A DNA stretch of 64,000 nucleotides from Occultella kanbiaonis. Its GTDB lineage: Bacteria > Actinomycetota > Actinomycetes > Actinomycetales > Beutenbergiaceae. Below are positions 44,606 to 52,611 of the stretch, in pieces (the first letter of the stretch is position 1; each line of letters opens with the position of its first letter). The translations under genes and the position numbers were made by a program. The stretch spans positions 1,364,001 to 1,428,000 of the forward strand of contig NZ_CP046175.1 of assembly GCF_009708215.1 (NCBI RefSeq), written 5' to 3'. The notes beneath the pieces were generated by a model. It was not told where the DNA came from and made no database searches. It worked only from the letters and a program-made list of their open reading frames with translations.

Positions 44606-45348
44606 CGGAGCCGACGGCGCCGCTGCTGCGCGTGGCCGGGCTGCGCAAGTCGTTCGGGACCAACCTGGTGCTGGACGGGCTCGACCTCGACGTCGCCGAG
44701 CACTCGTGCGTCGTGCTGATCGGTTCCTCGGGGTCCGGCAAGTCGACCTTGCTGCGTGCCGTCGACCTGCTCGAGGAGGTCGACGACGGCGTCATCGAGC
44801 TGCGCGGTGTCGACCTCGCCGACCCGTGGGTGGACGCGAACGCGGCCCGGGCCCGGATGGGCATGGTGTTCCAGGCCTACAACCTGTTCCCCCACATGAG
44901 CGTGCTCGCGAACGTCTCCCTCGCACCCCGCCTGGTGCACGGCCGGACGAAGGAGGAGGCGGAGTCGGCCGCCGTGGCGATCCTGGAACGGGTCGGCCTC
45001 GGGGACAAGGTCACCGCCTACCCCGACCATCTCTCCGGCGGCCAGCAGCAGCGAGCCGCGATCGCGCGGGCGCTCGTCAACGGGCCCGAGCTGCTGCTCC
45101 TGGACGAGGTCACCTCCGCGCTCGACCCGGAACTCGTGGGGGAGGTCCTGGACCTGCTCGCCGAGCTGCGGGCCGAAGGCACCACGATGCTGGTGGCGAC
45201 CCACGAGATGGGCTTCGCCCGGCAGGCGGCGGATCTGGTCTGCTTCCTCGACGGCGGCCGGGTGCTCGAGTCCGGGCCACCCGAGCAGGTGCTCGGCGCA
45301 GCCGAGCAGCCGCGCACCCGCGAGTTCCTCGCCAGGCTGCACGCGTGA
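44602..45348 (+). CDS. Polar amino-acid ABC ATPase (GlnQ type)
   Basis: A 248-residue ATPase with Walker A GSSGSGKSTLLRAV, Q-loop VFQAYNLFPHMSVLANV, signature LSGGQQQRAAIARAL, Walker B LLLLDEVTSALDPELV and the H-loop His in VATHEMGFARQAAD. All are complete, so it should be active. Third gene of the importer; the EamA-type exporter's GTG overlaps its stop. Confidence 0.95.
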   Translation: MTEPTAPLLRVAGLRKSFGTNLVLDGLDLDVAEHSCVVLIGSSGSGKSTLLRAVDLLEEVDDGVIELRGVDLADPWVDANAARARMGMVFQAYNLFPHMSVLANVSLAPRLVHGRTKEEAESAAVAILERVGLGDKVTAYPDHLSGGQQQRAAIARALVNGPELLLLDEVTSALDPELVGEVLDLLAELRAEGTTMLVATHEMGFARQAADLVCFLDGGRVLESGPPEQVLGAAEQPRTREFLARLHA

Positions 45349-46337
45349 GCCCCCCGGCCGGGCCAGGCCCCCACGAGAACGACGGCGGTGCCTCCTTCGC
45401 GCGCACGGTTCCCGCGGTCCGGGTACAGGTGGGCGGCCTGTGGCTGGGACTGCTGTCAGCGGCCGTGTTCGCGACGTCCGGGCCGATCGCCCGGGCGCTG
45501 CTCGAGATCGGCTGGAGCGCCGGGGCGGCCGTGACCGCCCGGATCGCCGGTGCCGCACTGGTCCTGGTGGTGCCGGCCGTGCTGCAGCTGCGTGGGCGCT
45601 GGTCGCTGCTGCGCACGAACGCGCGGCTGATCGTCGGGTACGGTCTGCTCGCCCTTGCGCTGACCCAGTTCGCCTACTTCTCCGCGATCGCGCACGTCAC
45701 GGTCGGGGTGGCGCTGCTGCTGGAGTACCTCGGTGTGATTTTCGTGGTGCTCTGGCTCTGGGTCCGGCACGCGCAGCGTCCCCGGGCGGCGACCGTGACC
45801 GGGGTGGCGCTCGCCGTCGTCGGGCTCGTGCTCGTCCTCGACCTCACCGGCGCGAACGACGTCGACCTGGTCGGCGTGCTCTGGGGCCTCGCTGCCGCCT
45901 GCGGGCTCGCCGGGTACTTCATCCTCAGCGGCAACGTCTCGACGGGGCTGCCACCGATCGTGCTCGCCGCCGGCGGCATGACCGTCGGCGCGGTCGCCCT
46001 CGGACTGCTCGGGGCGACCGGACTGCTCCCGATCCGGGTGGCCGCCGCCGACGTCACCCTCGGCGGCGCGGCGGTGCCGTGGTGGGCGGCCCTGATCGCG
46101 CTGGTCCTGGTCTCGACCGTGGTCGCCTACACGACGGGGATCGCCGCGACCCGTCGCCTCGGCGCCAAGCTCGCCTCGTTCGTCGGCCTCGTCGAAGTCC
46201 TCTTCGCGATCCTGTTCGCCTGGCTGTTGGTGGGGGAGCTGCCCGGCCTGGTCCAACTCCTCGGTGGCCTGCTCATCGTGGCCGGGGTGGCCGCGATCCG
46301 GTACGACGAGCTGGTCGGGCGGCGGACACCCTCGTGA
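45345..46337 (+). CDS. EamA-family (DMT) transporter
   Basis: A 330-residue membrane protein with ten predicted segments in two EamA repeats (LWLGLLSAAVFATSGPIAR and GVLWGLAAACGLAGYFILS starts). A 28-residue hydrophilic N-terminus precedes. DMT proteins of this kind export amino acids or other metabolites. GTG 45345 overlaps the ATPase stop (GTGA), so uptake and possible export of related amino acids are co-expressed. The segment VALLLEYLGVIFVVLWLW resembles RhtA-type threonine/homoserine exporters, but substrate assignment would be a guess. Confidence 0.88.
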   Translation: MSPPAGPGPHENDGGASFARTVPAVRVQVGGLWLGLLSAAVFATSGPIARALLEIGWSAGAAVTARIAGAALVLVVPAVLQLRGRWSLLRTNARLIVGYGLLALALTQFAYFSAIAHVTVGVALLLEYLGVIFVVLWLWVRHAQRPRAATVTGVALAVVGLVLVLDLTGANDVDLVGVLWGLAAACGLAGYFILSGNVSTGLPPIVLAAGGMTVGAVALGLLGATGLLPIRVAAADVTLGGAAVPWWAALIALVLVSTVVAYTTGIAATRRLGAKLASFVGLVEVLFAILFAWLLVGELPGLVQLLGGLLIVAGVAAIRYDELVGRRTPS

Positions 46338-46361
46338 GTCGAGGCCGCATCACGGGTGGAC

Positions 46362-46409
46362 ATCATGAGGCATGGACTACATGAGGCAAACATGAAACCA
46401 TCATGTGAT
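46362..46409 (+). promoter_or_regulatory. VapBC operator/promoter region with CATGAGGCA repeats
   Basis: CATGAGGCA occurs at 46364-46372 and 46380-46388 (16 bp apart), a third partial copy CATGAAACC at 46391-46399, and the dyad ATCATGTGAT at 46400-46409 overlaps the antitoxin start. Repeated short sites over the start region are the usual target of autoregulating ribbon-helix-helix antitoxins. Confidence 0.55.
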
Positions 46410-46689
46410 GAGCATGCTCCAGGTGCGTAACCTGCCCGAAGACCTGCATCAGGCTCTGGCCGAACGGGCCCGCGCGGAGGGGATGACGATGTCGGAGTTC
46501 GTGACCCGACTCCTTCGGCGGGAACTGTCACGCCCGAGCCTCCAGGACTGGATTGCCGACCGGCGCGGTGGCTTGACGATGCCCATCGACGTCGTTCGTG
46601 CACTGGATGACGTCCGTGCCGAGTACGACCCCGACGAGCGCGTGACGCCACCCTGGGCCGAAGAGCCTGCCGCGACACCCCCACCGTGA
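46408..46689 (+). CDS. vapB: VapB/FitA-type antitoxin, ribbon-helix-helix
   Basis: A 93-residue protein. The first 45 residues form a ribbon-helix-helix DNA-binding domain (beta strand MLQVRNL, helices EDLHQALAERARAEGMTMSEF and RLLRREL); the Pro/Asp/Glu-rich C-terminus (DVRAEYDPDERVTPPW) would wrap the toxin. GTG 46405, ATG 46408 or ATG 46414 could be the start; all give the same domain. The stop overlaps the toxin's GTG by 4 nt. Expected to repress its own operon with VapC. Confidence 0.88.
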   Translation: MSMLQVRNLPEDLHQALAERARAEGMTMSEFVTRLLRRELSRPSLQDWIADRRGGLTMPIDVVRALDDVRAEYDPDERVTPPWAEEPAATPPP

Positions 46690-47078
46690 GACTTGTGCTG
46701 GATGCCAGCGCGGCGGTCGACGCGCTGGTGCCCGGTCCGCGACGCGATGGGGTGCTCGACCGACTGGGCGGGGCAGAACTCTGGGCGCCTGGGCTGATCG
46801 ACACCGAGGTGATCTCCGCGCTGGCACGGCTGGAGCGCACCGCGCAGATCACACCTGACGGGGCCGAGAACGCGTTGGCAGCCTGGTCGCTGTTGCGGTG
46901 CGAACGCGTGGCCACCACGGCGCTGATCGCCGAGATCTGGGGTCTACGTCACGGCATTCGCGTCGCGGACGCCCACTACGTTGCGCTCGCCAGGAGGATC
47001 GACGCGGCTCTCCTCACCACCGACGCGCGGCTGGGTCGAGCGGCCCTACCGGGAGTGACCGTGCTGCTGGTGCGGTGA
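46686..47078 (+). CDS. vapC: VapC toxin, PIN-domain ribonuclease
   Basis: A 130-residue PIN-domain protein. All four acidic active-site residues are in place: Asp6 in LVLDASA, Glu41 in DTEVISAL, Asp95 in VADAHYVALA and Asp113 in LLTTDARL. Such toxins cut tRNA or rRNA; the target here is unknown. GTG start overlapping vapB (GTGA). The intact active site means the pair is likely functional. Convergent with the aldehyde dehydrogenase genes, only 23 bases apart. Confidence 0.92.
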   Translation: MRLVLDASAAVDALVPGPRRDGVLDRLGGAELWAPGLIDTEVISALARLERTAQITPDGAENALAAWSLLRCERVATTALIAEIWGLRHGIRVADAHYVALARRIDAALLTTDARLGRAALPGVTVLLVR

Positions 47079-47101
47079 GGGTGGTGGCGCCGAGCGCGTC
47101 C

Positions 47102-47992
47102 TCACATCCCCTTCGGGTGCCAGACCGTCTTCGTCTCGGTGTAGGCGAGGATCGCGTTCAGGGACTGGGCCTCGGCCCAGGAGTCCTCGTCGTCACCGGC
47201 CGGGCGGCGCACCCGCTTCACGGTGCCCGCGGCGTCGGCCTCGAGCTCGCCCCAGGTGATGCCGTCCGCGCCGAGCGCTCCGGCCACGTCGATGGCGTTG
47301 ACGTCCATGTGCTTGGCCAGGTGCGGAGCGATCTCCGCGGTACGGCCGGTGATGATGTTCACCACGCCACCGGGCACGTCCGAGGTGGCGAGCACCTCGG
47401 CCAGGCTGATCGCGGGCAGCGGACGGTCCTCGGACGCGACGATCACGACGGTGTTCCCTGTGACGATCGCCGGTGCCAGCACCGACACCAGCCCGAGCAG
47501 CGAGGACGCCTGCGGCGCGATCACCGCGACCACGCCGGTCGGTTCGGGGGCGGACAGGTTGAAGTACGGCCCGGCCACCGGGTTCGCGTTGCCGGCCACC
47601 TGGGCGACCTTGTCCGACCAGCCCGCGTACCAGACCCACCGGTCGATCGCGGCGGAGACCACGTCCTGCGCGCGCCGTTCGGTCAGGCCCTCCCCGGCGG
47701 CGACGTCGGCGACGAACTGGGCCCGGCGGCCCTCGAGCAGCTCCGCGACGCGGTACAGGACCTGCCCGCGGTTGTACGCCGTCGCCCCGGCCCAACCGGG
47801 CTGCGCGGAGCGTGCCGCCCGAACGGCGTCCCGGGCGTCCTTGCGCGACCCCTGGGCGGCGTTCGCGAGGAACGCACCCTTCGCGCTCGTCACCTCGTAC
47901 GTCCGGCCGGACTCCGAGCGCGGGAACGCGCCACCGATGAACAGCTTGTAGGTCTTGCGCACGTCGATCCGTGCGGGCGCCGTGGCCCTCAT
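47102..47992 (-). CDS. Truncated aldehyde-dehydrogenase-like protein without catalytic residues
   Basis: A 296-residue ALDH-fold protein, about 190 residues shorter than a normal ALDH. It aligns by eye with the N-terminal NAD-binding part (KLFIGGAFPRSESGRTYEV; AAEL-like helix; TGVVAVIAPQASSLLGLVSV; ATSDVPGGVVNIITGRT). The catalytic Asn motif PWN is replaced by APQ, the LELGG Glu motif is changed to ITWGELEAD, and there is no nucleophile Cys region at all. It ends SLNAILAYTETKTVWHP. It is not a random decay product: the frame is intact and its ATG overlaps the upstream ALDH stop by 4 nt. Together the two proteins resemble the two domains of bacterial ALDH16, split into two genes; the short one would be a structural partner. 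Confidence 0.85.
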   Translation of the reverse strand: MRATAPARIDVRKTYKLFIGGAFPRSESGRTYEVTSAKGAFLANAAQGSRKDARDAVRAARSAQPGWAGATAYNRGQVLYRVAELLEGRRAQFVADVAAGEGLTERRAQDVVSAAIDRWVWYAGWSDKVAQVAGNANPVAGPYFNLSAPEPTGVVAVIAPQASSLLGLVSVLAPAIVTGNTVVIVASEDRPLPAISLAEVLATSDVPGGVVNIITGRTAEIAPHLAKHMDVNAIDVAGALGADGITWGELEADAAGTVKRVRRPAGDDEDSWAEAQSLNAILAYTETKTVWHPKGM

Positions 47993-49437
47993 CGGGTGCT
48001 CCCCTCGATCAGGTAGGAGGCCAGGCCGTGCCGGCCGCCCTCCCGGCCGTAGCCGGACTCCTTGTACCCACCGAACGGGCTGGTGGGGTCGAACCTGTTG
48101 AACGTGTTCGCCCAGACCACGCCGGCGCGGAGCTTGTCCGCCATGGCCAGGATCCGCGAACCCTTCTCCGTCCAGATCCCGGCCGAGAGCCCGTACGGGG
48201 TGTTGTTCGCCTTCGCGACGGCCTCGGCGGGGGTGCGGAACGTCAGCACCGACAGGACCGGGCCGAAGATCTCCTCGCGGGCGATCCGGTGCGCCGCGGA
48301 GACGTCGGTGAACACCGTCGGCGCGAACCAGAAGCCCTGCTCGGGCAGGGCGCAGTCGGCGGTCCAGCGCACCGCGCCCTCCTCCTCGCCGGCCTTGGTC
48401 AGGTCCGTGATGCGGGCCAGCTGCGCGGCCGAGTTGATCGCGCCCACGTCCGTGTTCTTGTCCATCGGGTCCCCGACCCGGAGGGTGCCGAGCCTGGCCT
48501 TGAGCCGATCGACGACCTCCTCGGCGACCGACTCCTGGACCAGCAGGCGCGAGCCCGCGCAGCACACCTGGCCCTGGTTGAAGAAGATCCCGTTGACGAT
48601 GCCCTCGATGGCCTGGTCGATCGGGGCGTCGTCGAAGACGATGTTCGCGGCCTTGCCGCCGAGCTCGAGGGTGGCGTGCTTGCGGGTGCCCGCGATCTCC
48701 TTGGCGATCCGCTTACCGACGGCGGTGGAGCCGGTGAAGGCGACCTTGTCCACACCCGGGTGGGCGACCACCGCCGCGCCGGTGGCCCCGGCCCCGGTGA
48801 CGATGTTCACGACGCCCGGCGGCAGCTCGGCCTGGCGGAGCAGGTCCGCGAACAGCAGCGCCGTGAGCGGCGTGGTCTCGGCCGGCTTGAGCACCACGGT
48901 GTTCCCGGTGGCCAGCGCCGGTGCGATCTTCCACGCGAGCATCAGGAGCGGGAAGTTCCACGGGATCACCTGCCCGGCCACGCCGTGCGGGCGCGGCGAC
49001 GGCCCGAAGCCGGCGTGGTCGAGCTTGTCCGCCCAGCCGGCGTAGTAGAAGAAGTGCGCGGCCGCCGTCGGCACGTCGACGTCCCGGGCCTCACGGATCG
49101 GCTTGCCGTTGTCCAGCACCTCGAGGACCGCGAACTCACGCGAACGCTCGGCCAGCAGCCGGGCGATCCGGAACAGGTACTTCGCCCGCTCCGCGCCGGG
49201 CATCGGTCCCCAGACCTTCTCCTGGGCGCGCCGGGCCGCACGGACGGCTCTGTCGACGTCGGACTCGTCGGCCACCGCGACGTCCGCGAGGGACTCCTCG
49301 GTGGCCGGATTGATCGTCTTCAGGGACCCACCGGACGCGGACTCGACGAACTCGCCGTCGATGAACAGCCCGTAGGAGGAGGCGATGTCGACGACGGCCC
49401 GGGACTCCGGGGCCGGTGCGTACTCGAAGCGTGGCAT
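47989..49437 (-). CDS. Aldehyde dehydrogenase, complete
   Basis: NAD(P)-dependent oxidation of an aldehyde to an acid. The 482-residue enzyme has the full set: Asn161 in GQVIPWNFP, Lys184 in VVLKPAETTP, Gly motif FTGSTAVGKRI, general base Glu258 in LELGGKAANIV, and nucleophile Cys292 in NQGQVCCAGSR; then EEIFGPVLSVLTF and the C-terminal PFGGYKESGYGREGG. It lies eleven bases downstream of deoC and is followed by the truncated ALDH, so its likely substrate is the acetaldehyde released by DeoC. Substrate is inference from context; ALDH16-like class is inferred from the pairing. Confidence 0.93.
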   Translation of the reverse strand: MPRFEYAPAPESRAVVDIASSYGLFIDGEFVESASGGSLKTINPATEESLADVAVADESDVDRAVRAARRAQEKVWGPMPGAERAKYLFRIARLLAERSREFAVLEVLDNGKPIREARDVDVPTAAAHFFYYAGWADKLDHAGFGPSPRPHGVAGQVIPWNFPLLMLAWKIAPALATGNTVVLKPAETTPLTALLFADLLRQAELPPGVVNIVTGAGATGAAVVAHPGVDKVAFTGSTAVGKRIAKEIAGTRKHATLELGGKAANIVFDDAPIDQAIEGIVNGIFFNQGQVCCAGSRLLVQESVAEEVVDRLKARLGTLRVGDPMDKNTDVGAINSAAQLARITDLTKAGEEEGAVRWTADCALPEQGFWFAPTVFTDVSAAHRIAREEIFGPVLSVLTFRTPAEAVAKANNTPYGLSAGIWTEKGSRILAMADKLRAGVVWANTFNRFDPTSPFGGYKESGYGREGGRHGLASYLIEGSTR

Positions 49438-49447
49438 GGGGTGGTCC

Positions 49448-50485
49448 TCAGTCGATCGTCACGTAGTCGGGGCCGGAGTAGGCGCCGGTGGCCAGCTTCT
49501 GGCGTTGCAGGAGGACGTCGTTGAGCAGCGACGACGCCCCGAACCGGAAGTAGTCCGGGTCCAGCCAGGCCTCGCCGGCCACCTCGTTGACGGCGACCAG
49601 GTACTTGATCGCGTCCTTGGCGGTGCGGATGCCACCCGCGGGCTTGACGCCGACCTGCACCCCGGTGGTGGCCAGGAAGTCTCGGACCGCCTCGAGCATG
49701 ACCACGGTGACCGGCAAGGTCGCGGCGGGGGAGACCTTTCCGGTGGAGGTCTTGATGAAGTCCGCCCCGGCGAGCATCGCGAGCCAGGAGGCGCGGCGCA
49801 CGTTGTCATAGGTGGCCAGCTCACCGGTCTCGAGGATCACCTTCAGGTGCGCGGGTCGCTCGGCCTCGTGGCACACCTCGCGGACCGCGACGATGTCGTC
49901 GTAGACCTTGCGGTAGCGACCGGACAGGAACGCACCGCGGTCGATCACCATGTCGATCTCGTCGGCGCCCGCGGCGACGGCGTCCCGGGTGTCGGCCAGG
50001 CGCACGTCGCGCCCGGCGCGCCCGGACGGGAACGCGGTCGCCACCGCGGCCACGTGGATGCCCGAGGTCCCGACGGCCTCACGTGCCACCGTGACCATGT
50101 CGCCGTAGACGCAGACGGCGGCCGGTCGCGGGCACGTCGCATCGCCGGGTTCGGGGGTGCGGGCCTTCGCCACGAGGGAGCGCACCTTGCCGTCGGTGTC
50201 GGCGCCCTCGAGCGTGGTCAGGTCGATCATCGAGATCGTCAGGTCGAGGGCCCAGGCCTTCGCGCTGGTCTTGATCGAGCGGGTGCCCAACTGGGCCGCG
50301 CGCCCGTCGGCCCCGACCCGGTCCACGCCGGGCAGGCCCTGGAGGAACCGGCGCAGGCCGGCTTCGGAGAGGTCCGCGGTGCCGATCACCGCGGCCGCGT
50401 CGGCCGCCACCTGGTCGCCGGTCCGGTCCGCCGGGTGGGGCCCGTGCGCGGACTCGGACGACGGCGTCGTCACCGTTGAAGTCAT
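49448..50485 (-). CDS. deoC: Deoxyribose-phosphate aldolase
   Basis: Cleaves 2-deoxyribose-5-phosphate to acetaldehyde and glyceraldehyde-3-phosphate. The 345-residue TIM-barrel enzyme shows EIDMVIDRGAFLSG, LKVILETGEL, the Schiff-base Lys245 in DFIKTSTGKV and Lys281 in VGVKPAGGIRT. It is longer than the E. coli enzyme (about 260) because of an N-terminal extension of about 80 residues, a form common in actinobacteria and animals. The ATG at 50485 is preferred to the upstream in-frame ATG at 50512 because TAGACT lies seven bases before it. Heads a three-gene operon with the ALDH pair. Confidence 0.95.
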   Translation of the reverse strand: MTSTVTTPSSESAHGPHPADRTGDQVAADAAAVIGTADLSEAGLRRFLQGLPGVDRVGADGRAAQLGTRSIKTSAKAWALDLTISMIDLTTLEGADTDGKVRSLVAKARTPEPGDATCPRPAAVCVYGDMVTVAREAVGTSGIHVAAVATAFPSGRAGRDVRLADTRDAVAAGADEIDMVIDRGAFLSGRYRKVYDDIVAVREVCHEAERPAHLKVILETGELATYDNVRRASWLAMLAGADFIKTSTGKVSPAATLPVTVVMLEAVRDFLATTGVQVGVKPAGGIRTAKDAIKYLVAVNEVAGEAWLDPDYFRFGASSLLNDVLLQRQKLATGAYSGPDYVTID

Positions 50486-50492
50486 AGCCGCG

Positions 50493-50498
50493 AGTCTA
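50493..50498 (-). promoter_or_regulatory. -10 box TAGACT for deoC-ALDH, leaderless-type
   Basis: On the minus strand TAGACT is followed by seven bases and the ATG at 50485. The upstream in-frame ATG at 50512 would lie outside the transcript. Confidence 0.6.
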
Positions 50499-50563
50499 CT
50501 GGCGTCCGGCATGCGGACGCTCCCGGTCCGTGCCCGCCCGGGACCGGCGTGCTCCGGCCCGGC

Positions 50564-51184
50564 TCAGGTCCGGTCGTTGTGGCCGAACTCCTGGAGGAAC
50601 CGGGGACCAGTCGCGGCGAGCTCGCGCTCGAACTCGGCGGCCCACGTGCCGTAGGGCCGGCCGGCCAGGGACTCGTTGCCGAACCGTGGATCGTCGGAGA
50701 CCTCGCTGACGCAGAACTCCGGGATGACCAGGTCCGTGACCGGGCCGTCGCGCTCCACCTCCGCCACCAGCAGCGGAGCGTTGGCGTCGAGGAACTCGTC
50801 GATGACCCAGCCGTCCCCGCCGAGCCACACGGCATGCCGGAACTTGACCACCAGGTGCCCGCCGCGGCGCACCATCTGTTCGGCGACGTGCGGGTCGAGC
50901 TCGCGCTCCGCCTCGTACCGGGTGCCGCCGTTCGCGGGGCCCTTGGCCGTCAGCGTGCAGAACGTGAATCGTCCCGAGAGGGCGTCCAGGAGTTCCGGAC
51001 CGGTGCGGGGCAGGTTCGCGGTGGCCGGCATCTGCAACCTGATCCGCAGCGCGTATCCATCGGATGCGAGGAAGTAGCTCTGCACGATGACGTCCGGCGC
51101 CGGTTCGTCCAGCAGTGCGACGGGCAGTTCGCGGACGAGGAACTTCCGCTCGAACTCGAAGTCGCCGTACCCGGTGTCGCTCAT
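50564..51184 (-). CDS. CYTH-domain protein (triphosphate tunnel metalloenzyme family)
   Basis: A 206-residue protein starting with the diagnostic ExExK motif FEFERKFLV (about residues 9-17). The further basic and acidic residues expected in the tunnel are present in YALRIRLQ, CTLTAKG, HLVVKFRHAVW, WVIDEFLD and LLVAEVE. Members hydrolyse inorganic triphosphate, thiamine triphosphate or make cAMP; the activity here is unknown, with triphosphatase the most common. TAGGTT ends six bases before the ATG (leaderless type). Stands alone between deoC and ilvA. Confidence 0.88.
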   Translation of the reverse strand: MSDTGYGDFEFERKFLVRELPVALLDEPAPDVIVQSYFLASDGYALRIRLQMPATANLPRTGPELLDALSGRFTFCTLTAKGPANGGTRYEAERELDPHVAEQMVRRGGHLVVKFRHAVWLGGDGWVIDEFLDANAPLLVAEVERDGPVTDLVIPEFCVSEVSDDPRFGNESLAGRPYGTWAAEFERELAATGPRFLQEFGHNDRT

Positions 51185-51190
51185 GGTTCG

Positions 51191-51196
51191 AACCTA
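51191..51196 (-). promoter_or_regulatory. -10 box TAGGTT for the CYTH gene, leaderless-type
   Basis: TAGGTT on the minus strand, six bases before the ATG at 51184. Confidence 0.58.
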
Positions 51197-51281
51197 CCGC
51201 GCCAGCGGCCGGATCCCGCCGATTCCGTGCCGAACGCGCCGACCGTCACGACGGGCGGCCCGATCGGCGGCCGAGCCGGGC

Positions 51282-51308
51282 CCGACGGCGCTGCGCACCC
51301 GCCGTCGG
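51282..51308 (-). terminator. Hairpin terminator after ilvA
   Basis: Perfect 9-bp stem (51282-51290 with 51300-51308, 9-nt loop) 25 bases beyond the ilvA stop on the minus strand; no clear T tract. It precedes the CYTH promoter and probably ends the punA-mutase-ilvA transcript. Confidence 0.6.
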
Positions 51309-51333
51309 CGCCGCACCCTGGGCGGTCGCGGCC

Positions 51334-52611
51334 TCAGGCGAAGAACCGGAACAGCGGCGAGTCCGGGGCGATCACGCGGTAGGTGAGCCTTGAGGCGTCC
51401 ATCCGGGCCAGCAGCGGCTCGTAGCCGTCCGCGGAGCCGAGCGTCAGCCCCACGAACGCCGGGCCCGTCTCCCGGTTCGAACGTTTCGTGTACTCGAACA
51501 GCGAGATGTCGTCGTCGGGTCCCAGCACCGAGTCCAGGAAGGCGCGCAGTGCTCCGGGCTCCTGTGGGAAGTCGACCACGAAGTAGTGCCGCAGGCCCTG
51601 GTGGACGAGCGAGCGCTCGACCACCTCGGCGTACCGCGAGATGTCGTTGTTCCCGCCGGAGAGCAGGCACACCACGGTGGACCCGGGCGCGACCTCCACC
51701 GTCGCCCCGGAGCCGACCGGCCCGACGGCGGCGAGCGCCAGGGCACCCGCGGGCTCGGTGATGATCCCCTCGGTCTGGTAGAGCTCCAGCATCTCGGTGC
51801 ACACCCGGCCCTCGGCGATCTGGCGCACCGGAGCCCCCAGTGCGGCGACCACCGCGTAGCTGAGCGCGCCCACCCGGCGCACGGCGGCGCCGTCGACGAA
51901 CGTGTCGATGTCCGCCAGGGTGACCGGCCCGCCGGCGGTCAGGGCCGCCGCCATCGACGCCGCCCCGGCCGGCTCGATCCCGACCACCCGGGTCGTCGGG
52001 CAGGCGTCCGCGAGGTAGGTGCCCATGCCGGCCAGCAGGCCGCCGCCACCCACCGGGATGACCACCACGTCCGGGCTGCGGCCGAGCTGGTCGTGGATCT
52101 CCTTGGCGACGGTGCCCTGCCCGATGATGGTGCGCGCGTCGTCGAAGGGGTGCACCTGCACGGCGCCGTCGGTGCGGGCGAACTGCGCCGCGGCAGCGGA
52201 CGCCTCGTCGTAGGTGGAACCGGTGGACACGATCGTCACGTAGTCACCGCCGAGGGAGGCGATCCGGTCCAGCTTCTGCCGCGGGGTGGTCCGCGGCACG
52301 TAGATCCGGCCCCGGATCCGGAGCTCCTGGCACGCCTTCGCGACCCCCTGGGCGTGGTTCCCGGCGCTCGCGCACACCACCCCCCGCTCCCGCTCGTCGG
52401 CGTCCAGCCGCAGCATCAGGTTGAACGCCCCGCGCACCTTGTAGGACCGCACCGTCTGCAGGTCCTCGCGCTTGAGCAGCACCGTCGCGCCGGTGGCCAC
52501 GCTCATCCGCTCCCAGCGTTGCAGTGGGGTGCGGTGCACCGCGTGCTGGATGCGCTGGGCCGCCTCCCGCACCCCGGTCGCAGTGACCGAGTCGGCCGCG
52601 ACGTCGCTCAT
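51334..52611 (-). CDS. ilvA: Threonine ammonia-lyase
   Basis: PLP enzyme converting threonine to 2-oxobutyrate, first step of isoleucine synthesis. The 425-residue protein has the PLP-lysine motif SYKVRGAFNLM with Lys58, CASAGNHAQGVAKAC, the phosphate loop VIPVGGGGLLAGMG and CLLSGGNND. The C-terminal 90 residues form one ACT-like regulatory domain (YFVVDFPQEPGALRAFLDSVL), the short biosynthetic type known from corynebacteria. The open frame runs through two further genes, but the ATG at 52611 overlaps the mutase stop (ATGA) and begins the domain. Its place at the end of a nucleoside operon is unexpected. Confidence 0.93.
   Translation of the reverse strand: MSDVAADSVTATGVREAAQRIQHAVHRTPLQRWERMSVATGATVLLKREDLQTVRSYKVRGAFNLMLRLDADERERGVVCASAGNHAQGVAKACQELRIRGRIYVPRTTPRQKLDRIASLGGDYVTIVSTGSTYDEASAAAAQFARTDGAVQVHPFDDARTIIGQGTVAKEIHDQLGRSPDVVVIPVGGGGLLAGMGTYLADACPTTRVVGIEPAGAASMAAALTAGGPVTLADIDTFVDGAAVRRVGALSYAVVAALGAPVRQIAEGRVCTEMLELYQTEGIITEPAGALALAAVGPVGSGATVEVAPGSTVVCLLSGGNNDISRYAEVVERSLVHQGLRHYFVVDFPQEPGALRAFLDSVLGPDDDISLFEYTKRSNRETGPAFVGLTLGSADGYEPLLARMDASRLTYRVIAPDSPLFRFFA

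Noticed and set aside
47102-47992. Short ALDH as a frameshifted pseudogene
   Set aside because: The frame is intact and coupled, motif positions are changed rather than interrupted, and the remaining C-terminal ALDH sequence is not found in another frame downstream; a degenerate partner subunit explains it better.
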